In this document: one piece after another, positions 24,244 to 30,957 of the stretch | How positions within the stretch are numbered: the stretch's first letter is position 1 | Layout: every line of letters starts with the position of its first letter | Source: an uncultured Clostridia bacterium | GTDB taxonomy: Bacteria; Bacillota; Clostridia; Peptostreptococcales; Anaerovoracaceae | Length of the DNA stretch: 64,000 nucleotides | Assembly: GCA_945876935.1 (NCBI GenBank) | Contig: CAMCQA010000002.1 | Span: 1 to 64,000 of the forward strand | Direction of reading: 5' to 3' | Translations under genes and position numbers: made by a program | The notes under the pieces: model-generated | What the model was told of the DNA's origin: nothing | The model's database searches: none | The model's input: only the letters and a program-made list of their open reading frames with translations

Positions 24244-24867
24244 ATGGAAAATAAACTAAAAAGTTTTAGATATGCTTTGATAGGTTTGACGCTTATGCTT
24301 TTCGGATATCTAGCAACGGAACTTGTAAACCTATATAAAATATATAGCATAACGCTCTGGATAAACTGGGCTGTATACATACCGGGAATGGCCTTAGTTG
24401 TCTTAGGTACAATTAAACTCAGAAGCATTAGAAAAGAATTGAACTACAGTTTTATATTATCAGTGGCTGGTCTCATTTTTTCAATTCTTGCTCTCGCTAT
24501 AGTTCTTAAAAACTATGGTGCTTTTGGGATAGTAGCTTTCATTGATATTAAGGCTATGTTTTTAAGATACTTGGCAGATTTATCTATGATAGGAATATAC
24601 TTTATGTCTATAAAGGGCTTTTTCCAAATTATGGCTAGAAGCAATGTAAGAAGAGACTTTAATGGAGATTTAAAGAAAATTAAAATTTTGATTATAGTAT
24701 TAATCATCACTATGATTCTTGTTCCTTTCGCAAATGCATGGGTCGGTGTGTTTAAGATTGTAATAGGCGTTATAGCGATAGGTGCAAACACATTTTGCAA
24801 ATTCTCTCTTTTAAAAATGCTAGAAGAAGTTCATAGCAAGATGTATGTAGTTAAAACGAAAGAATAG
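24244..24867 (+). CDS. Uncharacterised integral membrane protein
   Basis: About 207 residues with five or six hydrophobic segments (near 10-30, 35-55, 70-90, 110-130, 150-170, 173-190), Lys/Arg-rich cytoplasmic loops, and no domain I can name. The segment pattern resembles small DUF-type clostridial membrane proteins. The ATG at 24244 has AGAGGAG before it and is preferred, but the in-frame ATG at 24223 also has a plausible site (GAAGG). It stands alone between divergent mnmM and a terminator at 24878-24910. Confidence 0.7.
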   Translation: MENKLKSFRYALIGLTLMLFGYLATELVNLYKIYSITLWINWAVYIPGMALVVLGTIKLRSIRKELNYSFILSVAGLIFSILALAIVLKNYGAFGIVAFIDIKAMFLRYLADLSMIGIYFMSIKGFFQIMARSNVRRDFNGDLKKIKILIIVLIITMILVPFANAWVGVFKIVIGVIAIGANTFCKFSLLKMLEEVHSKMYVVKTKE

Positions 24868-24877
24868 TCTAAATAAG

Positions 24878-24910
24878 TCCACTTCTATCTATATAAGAGG
24901 TGGATTTTCT
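24878..24910 (+). terminator. Intrinsic terminator
   Basis: TCCACTTCT pairs with AGAGGTGGA (one G-U), followed by TTTT. It separates the membrane protein gene from the regulator gene. Confidence 0.8.
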
Positions 24911-24982
24911 TTATTAAAAGCTAAATATTTAATAAAGAAAAGTTTAATAAGAATATAAGGTATCAAAAAGAGGAGTTAAGTA

Positions 24983-26338
24983 TTGAAGGCTAAAGAATTG
25001 AATGAAGTTTTAAAAGTTCTTTCCGATATGGTAGGTGAAGGTGTTCATATAGTAGATGGACAAGGTAAAACAATAGTTTACAACAAGGTGATGGAAAGAC
25101 TTGAAAGAACCGAGGGAATATCCATAATAGGCCAGTCTTTTGATGAGGTTTTCAAGCATATACCCACTTCTCAAAGCACGGTAAAAAAAGCTCTTTTACA
25201 AAAGAAACCAACTATTTTATCAAAACAAGTTTATAAAATACAAAATGGGCAGGAAGTTCACACTATTAACTCTACAGTTCCGGTTATACACAAAGATCAG
25301 GTTATAGCAGTAATAGAAACATCTAGTGCTGTAAGAGAGACTAAAAATGTAGATTCTGACGGCAATAAACATAATAATAGCTATAAATTTAAATATATTC
25401 TAGGCAAAAATAAGTTGATGAGAAAGGCTATTAAGTTAGCCGAAGAAGCAGCGAGAAGTGATGTGGCAGTTATTTTGCAAGGTGATATAGGAACAGGTAA
25501 AGAGCTTTTTGCAAAGACTATTCATTTTGATGGACATAAAAAGAATGAAACATTTCTTTCGCAGAACTGCGGAGGCCTACAAGAAGAAAGACTCGATCAA
25601 TTATTATTTGGACTAGACGACCATAGCGACTTAGGTTATGAGAATACTATGGGTCTTTTAGAGGCTGCTAATGGAGGAAGTTTGTTTTTAGATGAACTTG
25701 AGACTATGCCTTATCAGATTCAGGAGAAGCTTCTTAGAGCTCTTCAGGAAGGATATATAAGAAGAATAGGTGGCAAGGAAGTTGTGCCTATTAACGTTAG
25801 AATTATCGTTGCCATAGAAAGTGATCCGGCGGAGCTTATAGAAAAAGGGTTATTAAAGAAAGAGCTATTTTATCGATTGAGCGGTATCAATATTCAACTA
25901 CCTAAACTTTCAGATAGAAAAGACGATATTGAAAAACTTTTTTATATGCTCTTAGACAAGGAGTGTGAGCATAAGAATAGACAGGTGCCAATCGTTAGAA
26001 AGGATGCTCTGCATAAGCTTCTCAATCATGAATATCATGGCAACATAAGAGAACTTGAAAATATAGCTATGTCAACTGTGGCAAGCCTTGGAAATAAAAT
26101 GGAGATTAAAGAGCAGGATATAGTTTTCAGCGATTATGATAAAAAAACATATTCCTCTGTAGTAGGATACTATAGTGGCAAAGAGAGTCTAGATGCATTC
26201 ATTTCCAATGTTGAGAAGAAGATAATATGGGAGGCTATGGAAAGAAACCTAGGGAATATATCAAATACTGCTAGAGAATTAGGAATGAAGCGTCAGACTT
26301 TACAACACAAATTAAAAAAGTATGGAAATAAAATATAA
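24983..26338 (+). CDS. PAS-AAA+-Fis-type (RocR-like) transcriptional activator with degenerate GAFTGA loop
   Basis: A 451-residue enhancer-binding protein starting at TTG 24983 (AGGAG upstream). Residues about 8-115 form a PAS sensor domain (GEGVHIVDGQGKTIVYNK). The AAA+ domain runs about 140-365 with Walker A GDIGTGKE (167-174), Walker B LFLDE (234-238) and the arginine region RIIVAIESDPAELI...KKELFYRL. The C-terminal Fis-type helix-turn-helix is NISNTARELGMKRQTLQHKL (about 425-445). The loop that normally reads GAFTGA and contacts sigma-54 is HSDLGY here (about 214-219). It precedes ornithine degradation genes, as RocR-like activators do elsewhere, so control of ord-oraE by ornithine is inferred. 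Confidence 0.88.
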   Translation: MKAKELNEVLKVLSDMVGEGVHIVDGQGKTIVYNKVMERLERTEGISIIGQSFDEVFKHIPTSQSTVKKALLQKKPTILSKQVYKIQNGQEVHTINSTVPVIHKDQVIAVIETSSAVRETKNVDSDGNKHNNSYKFKYILGKNKLMRKAIKLAEEAARSDVAVILQGDIGTGKELFAKTIHFDGHKKNETFLSQNCGGLQEERLDQLLFGLDDHSDLGYENTMGLLEAANGGSLFLDELETMPYQIQEKLLRALQEGYIRRIGGKEVVPINVRIIVAIESDPAELIEKGLLKKELFYRLSGINIQLPKLSDRKDDIEKLFYMLLDKECEHKNRQVPIVRKDALHKLLNHEYHGNIRELENIAMSTVASLGNKMEIKEQDIVFSDYDKKTYSSVVGYYSGKESLDAFISNVEKKIIWEAMERNLGNISNTARELGMKRQTLQHKLKKYGNKI

Positions 26339-26386
26339 GTTATTTACTTTAGGATTTAATGGGAGATATAGGAGAAAAGAAGTTTA

Positions 26387-27316
26387 ATGAAAGATAAAGG
26401 AAATTTAACTATAGGTATAGGAAGTGCAATAGGCTGTGAGATTCTCTATGGAATGAGCTTTATGTTTACGAAGCAGGCAACAAATATGGCTAGCCCTTTT
26501 GCTCTTTTAGGTTGGAGGTTTTCCGTTGCTGTGATAGGTATGAGCCTTCTTATTATCATGGGCGTGCTTAAAATTAACCTGAAGGGAAAAAGCCTGAAAC
26601 CCCTATTAGTAATAGCATTACTTTTTCCTGTCATTTATTTTTTAGGTGAGACTTTTGGGATAAGTAAGACTACAGCGGCTGAAAGTGGTGTCGCGTTGGC
26701 AGGAATTCCTGTAACCGCACTGATAGCTTCTACATTATTAATAGGTAAAAAGCCAAATAGATTTGAGATAATAGGTATTGCAGTTACATGTATAGGAGTA
26801 GTTATAACTGTTTTGGCGGTAGGGGGATCCTCCAGCTTTTCTTTAGAAGGCTACCTGTTTCTTCTTGTGGCAGTTGTTGCATATTCTGTGTACTGTGTAT
26901 TTGTTGAAAAGGCAGATGAGTATACAGGAGTAGAGATTACTTACATAATGCTGGTTGTAGGCGCAATCGTTTTTGCTAGCTTAGCGATAATAGAAGGTAT
27001 TAAGAATGAAAATGTAGAATATATACTAAATCTTCCTTTAAAGAATAGTGGATTCTTAGCCGCTATACTATATCAAGGAATTGGATGCTCGATACTTGCA
27101 TTCTTATTGTCTAATATAGCTATCGCCAAATTGGGTGTAAATAAGACAGCTTCTTTTATAGGGATAGCAACAGTAGTATCGATCGCATCTTCTGCTATAG
27201 TTCTTAAAGAGAATTTCACCTACTTACAAGGTATAGGTGCAGCAGTAATTCTGGCAGGCGTTTATATTGCCAATGGTAAAAAAGATGAAAGTACGCTTTT
27301 GACGTATGACAGCTAA
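26387..27316 (+). CDS. EamA/DMT-superfamily transporter
   Basis: A 309-residue protein with ten predicted membrane helices in two EamA repeats: the first from about residue 10 (AIGCEILYGMSFMFTKQA) and the second from about 160 (YLFLLVAVVAYSVYCVFVEKA). Conserved features include the RFSVAVIGM-type segment after helix 2 and a final EN in LKENFTYLQGIGAAVILAGVY. DMT transporters move small metabolites or amino acids. Position between the activator and the ornithine genes suggests ornithine or a related amino acid, but the sequence gives no direct evidence of substrate. Confidence 0.88.
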   Translation: MKDKGNLTIGIGSAIGCEILYGMSFMFTKQATNMASPFALLGWRFSVAVIGMSLLIIMGVLKINLKGKSLKPLLVIALLFPVIYFLGETFGISKTTAAESGVALAGIPVTALIASTLLIGKKPNRFEIIGIAVTCIGVVITVLAVGGSSSFSLEGYLFLLVAVVAYSVYCVFVEKADEYTGVEITYIMLVVGAIVFASLAIIEGIKNENVEYILNLPLKNSGFLAAILYQGIGCSILAFLLSNIAIAKLGVNKTASFIGIATVVSIASSAIVLKENFTYLQGIGAAVILAGVYIANGKKDESTLLTYDS

Positions 27317-27372
27317 ACCTATTAGAAAATATGGGTTTATATGAAATAATAACCATTGTGAATTTTATGTGA

Positions 27373-27390
27373 ATGCAAAAAAATTTGCAT
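27373..27390. promoter_or_regulatory. Palindrome ATGCAAA-N4-TTTGCAT upstream of ord
   Basis: Perfect 7-base arms around AAAA, 200 bases upstream of the ord start. It lies about 165 bases before the start predicted from the sigma-54-like element and about 44 bases before the start predicted from the TATAAT at 27413-27418, so it could be an enhancer site for the PAS-AAA+ regulator or a proximal activator site. Confidence 0.55.
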
Positions 27391-27528
27391 AGAAAATAAA
27401 TTGATTTTTTAGTATAATTGATTTGTATTAAATTGTGTTCAAAATATGAATTTTGAAAGGATTTAATGTATTTTAGTCAATGTTTGGTTATTTATAGTCA
27501 AAGTTGATAAAAGGTTTGGTAAAAATTG

Positions 27529-27544
27529 TGGAGCTTGCTCTGCA
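27529..27544 (+). promoter_or_regulatory. Sigma-54 (-24/-12)-like promoter element before ord
   Basis: TGG at 27529-27531, eight bases, then CTGCA at 27540-27544: the invariant GG and GC are exactly ten bases apart, and only the first T of the consensus TTGC is replaced by C. Transcription would begin near 27555, 35 bases before the ord ATG. A regulator of the sigma-54-activator family is encoded two genes upstream. The competing reading is a sigma-70 promoter using TATAAT at 27413-27418, which lacks a good -35. Confidence 0.5.
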
Positions 27545-27589
27545 ATTAAAAGAATACATAATATTACATGAGGAAAAGGAGATTGTATC

Positions 27590-28648
27590 ATGAAAAATGT
27601 AAAAGTAATTATTTGGGGCCTAGGTGCTATGGGTGGCGGAGTAGCTGACATGCTATTAAGCAAAAAAGGCGTAGACATCGTGGCTGTAGCTGGTAGAGGT
27701 AAGAAGATTGGTACTTCTATGTTCGACTACATCAAGACTGAAAAAGGCGACAGAGAAGACGTTCTTATCCAGGCTGCTGAAGATTGCATCAAGCCAGGTG
27801 CAGCAGATATCGTAATCCTATGTACTGACTCTTTCACAAAGGATGCTTTCCCAAGACTAAAGTTCATAATGGAACAGGGAATCAACGTAATCACTTCTGC
27901 TGAAGAAATGGCTTACCCAGCTGCTCAGAGCCCAGATTTAGCTGCTGAACTAGATAAGATTGCTAAAGCTAATGGCGTATCAGTTCTAGGTACTGGTATC
28001 AACCCAGGTCACATCATGGACCTTCTAGTTCTAGTTATGACTGGATGTATGACAGATGTTGAGCACATCCTATCAAGAAGAGTTAACTCTCTATCTCCAT
28101 TCGGACCAGTTGTAATGGAAGAACAGGGTATCGGTATCTCAGTTGATGAGTTCTATGAAAGAAAAGCTAATGGAACAATGTCAGGTCACGTTGGATTTGC
28201 TGAATCAGTTGGCATGATTGCTGAAGGTCTAGGTCTAGGCGTAGACAAGTTCTCTCAGGATATGGAACCTATCACAACAGATGTTGACAGAAAATCTCCA
28301 TATGGATTTGCTGCTGCTGGATCTTGTGCTGGTGTAGCAATGACTGCAGATGCTGTTCTAAGTAACGGTATGGAAGTAGTTATGGAACACCCACAGCAGA
28401 TCGAACCAGAACAGGTTGGCGTTCAGACTGGTGACTATGTAATCATCAAGGGTACTCCTTCTTGCAACATGGTTAACAGCCCAGAAATCGAAGGTGGTCT
28501 AGGAACAATCGCAATGTGCGCTAACATGATTCCTCAGGTTATCAACGCTGAGCCAGGTCTAGTAACAATGATCGACCTACCAATTCCAAGAGCTCTAATG
28601 GGAGACGTTAGAGAAAGAATCAATCCAGATAAGAAGATTGTAAAATAA
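27590..28648 (+). CDS. ord: 2,4-Diaminopentanoate dehydrogenase (Ord)
   Basis: A 352-residue NAD(P)-dependent enzyme of the dihydrodipicolinate-reductase-like fold. The dinucleotide loop IIWGLGAMGGGVADMLL is at residues 7-23, the middle has GTGINPGHIMDLLVLVMTG, and RALMGDVRERINPDKKIV ends the protein, all as in clostridial Ord. It oxidatively deaminates (2R,4S)-2,4-diaminopentanoate, the product of ornithine aminomutase, to 2-amino-4-oxopentanoate. It leads the operon ord-ortA-ortB-oraS-oraE. Codons are strongly biased to C-ending and CTA forms, as in very highly expressed genes. AAAGGAGA precedes the ATG. Confidence 0.95.
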   Translation: MKNVKVIIWGLGAMGGGVADMLLSKKGVDIVAVAGRGKKIGTSMFDYIKTEKGDREDVLIQAAEDCIKPGAADIVILCTDSFTKDAFPRLKFIMEQGINVITSAEEMAYPAAQSPDLAAELDKIAKANGVSVLGTGINPGHIMDLLVLVMTGCMTDVEHILSRRVNSLSPFGPVVMEEQGIGISVDEFYERKANGTMSGHVGFAESVGMIAEGLGLGVDKFSQDMEPITTDVDRKSPYGFAAAGSCAGVAMTADAVLSNGMEVVMEHPQQIEPEQVGVQTGDYVIIKGTPSCNMVNSPEIEGGLGTIAMCANMIPQVINAEPGLVTMIDLPIPRALMGDVRERINPDKKIVK

Positions 28649-28671
28649 GATTTCTATTAATTAAGATTTTT

Positions 28672-28710
28672 AGCGGTGGGTCTGGACTATTCAGTCTGGC
28701 CCAACGCTTT
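28672..28710 (+). other. Intercistronic hairpin between ord and ortA
   Basis: AGCG...TGGGTCTGGACT pairs with AGTCTGGCCCA...CGCT with a tetraloop ATTC, one mismatch and one bulge, without a proper T tail. It may protect the ord 3' end or act as a partial terminator that lowers downstream expression. Confidence 0.6.
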
Positions 28711-28763
28711 ATATTCATTTTAAAGCTTATGTTTTAAATTATAATTATTTAAGGAGAAGAGAC

Positions 28764-29063
28764 ATGGTAAAGAAAGGTGAATGGGTTAGAATTCACAAAG
28801 TGATTCTAAAGCCAGAAGAAAGAGCACCACAAGTACCCGATGATACTAAAAAAGTTCCTTTGGAAATGTGGGTAAAGGGCTTCTTACAGGAAGATGCAAA
28901 CTTTGGTGACACAGTTGAAATTGAAACTGTTACAGGAAGAAAAGAAACAGGTGAGCTAATTGAGCTTAACCCATACTACACTCACAACTTTGGTGTATTC
29001 GTACCAGAGTTAATCGAAATCGATAAGCAGGTTAGAGGAATTTTATTCGGAGGTGACAAATAA
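28764..29063 (+). CDS. ortA: 2-Amino-4-ketopentanoate thiolase alpha subunit (OrtA)
   Basis: A 99-residue small subunit. The sequence GEWVRIHKVILKPEERAPQVPDDTKKVPLEMW... and the C-terminal ELNPYYTHNFGVFVPELIEI are characteristic of OrtA of ornithine-fermenting clostridia. With OrtB it forms the AKP thiolase, which cleaves 2-amino-4-oxopentanoate with coenzyme A to alanine and acetyl-CoA. The last base of its stop is the first base of the ortB start region (stop at 29063), indicating tight translational coupling. AAGGAGAAG precedes the ATG. Confidence 0.95.
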   Translation: MVKKGEWVRIHKVILKPEERAPQVPDDTKKVPLEMWVKGFLQEDANFGDTVEIETVTGRKETGELIELNPYYTHNFGVFVPELIEIDKQVRGILFGGDK

Positions 29064-30478
29064 TGACTAAGGCAAATGATTACACTTCCGTAATGGCTAG
29101 AAAGCCGGAAGTAATGCTTGACTCTATCAAGATTGACTATTCAGAATTTGAAAGCGGTTCTATCGCATTCGATTATGAAAGAATGATGAGAGAAGCTGGA
29201 TACACAATTGAAGAAATGGAAAAGATGCAGTTAGAAACAGGTGTTGGTAACACTCCACTTGTAGAACTAAAGAATCTAAGTGCATTAGCTAGAAAAGTAG
29301 CTCCAGAAGGAAAGGGTGCAAGAATTTTCATAAAAGATGAAGCTGCAAATGCATCAGGTTCATTCAAGGCTAGAAGAGCTGCTACTTCTTGTTACCATGC
29401 TAAAAAGCTAGGATACAAGGGTGTTATTTCTGCTACTTCAGGAAACTATGGTGCAGCTGTTGCATCTCAGGCAGCAAAATATGGCCTAAAATGTATTATC
29501 GTACAGGAATGTTACGACTCAAACAGCGTAGGACAGCCAGAAATCATTGAAAAGGCAAGAGCTTGTGAAGCTTTAGGAGCAGAAGTAGTTCAGCTAACAG
29601 TAGGACCAGAACTTTTCTATAAGTTTATCCTTATGCTAGAAGAAACAGGATACTTCAATGCGTCTCTATACTCACCATTTGGTATAGCTGGTGTTGAAAC
29701 TCTAGGTTACGAGCTATCAATGCAGTGTAGACAGAGATTTGGTAAAGACCCTGATGTAGTAGTTGCTACAAACGCAGGTGGTGGTAACTTAACAGGTACT
29801 GCTAGAGGTCTAATTAAGGCTGGAGCAACTGATACTCAGATCGTTGCTGCTTCAGTAGATTTATCAGGTCTTCACATGGCATCTGACAATGACTTCAACA
29901 GAAAATCATTCACAACTGGACACACAGGTTTCGGTGTACCATTCTCTAACTGGCCAGATAGATCTGACGTTCCAAGATCAGCTGCAAGACCTCTTAGATA
30001 CATGGATAGATACGTTACAATAACTCAGGGTTCTGTATTCTACATCACAGAATGTCTAGCAACTCTAGAAGGTATTGAAAAGGGACCAGCTGGAAACACT
30101 TCTTTAGCAGCTGCATTTGCACTTGCTCAGGAAATGGATGAAGATAAGATCATCGTTGTTCAGGAAACAGAGTACACAGGTGCTGGTAAGCACGTTCAGC
30201 CACAGCTTGCATTTGCTAAAGATAATGGCATTAAAGTTTGCTTTGGTAACCCTGCTGACGAAGTTCCAGGTGAAAACATCGTTCTACCTGAACATCCAAG
30301 CCTAATCAAGCCAAAAGATTTAGATCTAAACAAGATGAGAAAATCTTTAATCAAGACTGCTCTAAAGACTTACACAATGGATCCAACAGAAGAAGATATC
30401 AAGTTCCTTGTTGAAGAAACTAAGACAGATGTTGATTTTGTAAACAAGGCTATTGAAGAAATAAAGGCAGCATTATAA
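29063..30478 (+). CDS. ortB: 2-Amino-4-ketopentanoate thiolase beta subunit (OrtB), PLP-dependent
   Basis: A 471-residue fold-type II PLP enzyme resembling threonine synthase. The PLP lysine is in ASGSFKARRAATS (Lys near residue 102), followed by SATSGNYGAAVASQAAKYG and the phosphate-binding glycine loop TNAGGGNLTGTARG (about 235-248). An N-terminal extension of about 60 residues precedes the catalytic domain, as in clostridial OrtB. It carries the thiolytic chemistry of the OrtAB complex, releasing acetyl-CoA and D-alanine. Codon bias is as strong as in ord. Confidence 0.95.
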   Translation: MTKANDYTSVMARKPEVMLDSIKIDYSEFESGSIAFDYERMMREAGYTIEEMEKMQLETGVGNTPLVELKNLSALARKVAPEGKGARIFIKDEAANASGSFKARRAATSCYHAKKLGYKGVISATSGNYGAAVASQAAKYGLKCIIVQECYDSNSVGQPEIIEKARACEALGAEVVQLTVGPELFYKFILMLEETGYFNASLYSPFGIAGVETLGYELSMQCRQRFGKDPDVVVATNAGGGNLTGTARGLIKAGATDTQIVAASVDLSGLHMASDNDFNRKSFTTGHTGFGVPFSNWPDRSDVPRSAARPLRYMDRYVTITQGSVFYITECLATLEGIEKGPAGNTSLAAAFALAQEMDEDKIIVVQETEYTGAGKHVQPQLAFAKDNGIKVCFGNPADEVPGENIVLPEHPSLIKPKDLDLNKMRKSLIKTALKTYTMDPTEEDIKFLVEETKTDVDFVNKAIEEIKAAL

Positions 30479-30517
30479 TTTAAGAGATAAGGCTTTTATT
30501 TAATTAAAAAGATTAAG

Positions 30518-30542
30518 TCAGAGAGGGCTTTGCTCTCTCTGA
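30518..30542 (+). other. Intercistronic hairpin between ortB and oraS
   Basis: TCAGAGAGGGC and GCTCTCTCTGA form an 11-bp stem with one G-U pair and a TTT loop; no T tail follows. It sits in the 115-base gap ahead of oraS and may be an mRNA processing or stability element. Confidence 0.65.
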
Positions 30543-30593
30543 TGAAATATTGTAACTTTTGATTAAGATACAAATAGGAAAGGAATTATTAAG

Positions 30594-30956
30594 ATGAGAA
30601 GAGATGACGATTTTGCAGTACGCAGAAAACACATCGCAGACCTATCAGACAAAGAGCTTTACGATAGATTTTGGGAGCTTACTGATAAGGTAGTTGATCC
30701 GCTATTAGATCTTGGAAGAAAGAACACAACTCCTTCTGTAGAAAGAGCTGTTCTTTTAAGAATGGGCGTATCTTCATTAGAAACTCAGTCTATCGTTGAA
30801 GGCTGTATGGATAGAGGTCTAATGGGTAAAGGTGCAGGCCATGTTGTTTACAAGCTATCTAAGGCAAAAGATATTTCAATTAAAGAAGCTGCTACAATGC
30901 TTGCAGAAGGCAAGGGTTGGGATGAAGCAGTAGAATTGTTCAAGGGAGGTAAATAA
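30594..30956 (+). CDS. oraS: D-Ornithine 4,5-aminomutase small subunit (OraS)
   Basis: A 120-residue subunit. MKRDDDFxxRRxHLxxLSDKEL-like beginning (here RRDDDFAVRRKHIADLSDKEL) and the RAVLLRMGVSSLETQSIVEGCMDRGLMGKGAGHVVYKLS block match clostridial OraS. It associates with OraE to form the adenosylcobalamin- and PLP-dependent mutase that moves the terminal amino group of D-ornithine to C4. The stop (30956) is one base before the oraE ATG (30958). AAAGGAA precedes the start. Confidence 0.95.
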   Translation: MRRDDDFAVRRKHIADLSDKELYDRFWELTDKVVDPLLDLGRKNTTPSVERAVLLRMGVSSLETQSIVEGCMDRGLMGKGAGHVVYKLSKAKDISIKEAATMLAEGKGWDEAVELFKGGK

Positions 30957-30957
30957 G

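Noticed and set aside
27315-27340. Inverted repeat TAAACCTA / TGGGTTTA just after the EamA gene as a terminator
   Set aside because: The stem is short and AT-rich with mismatches, and no T run follows; too weak to call.
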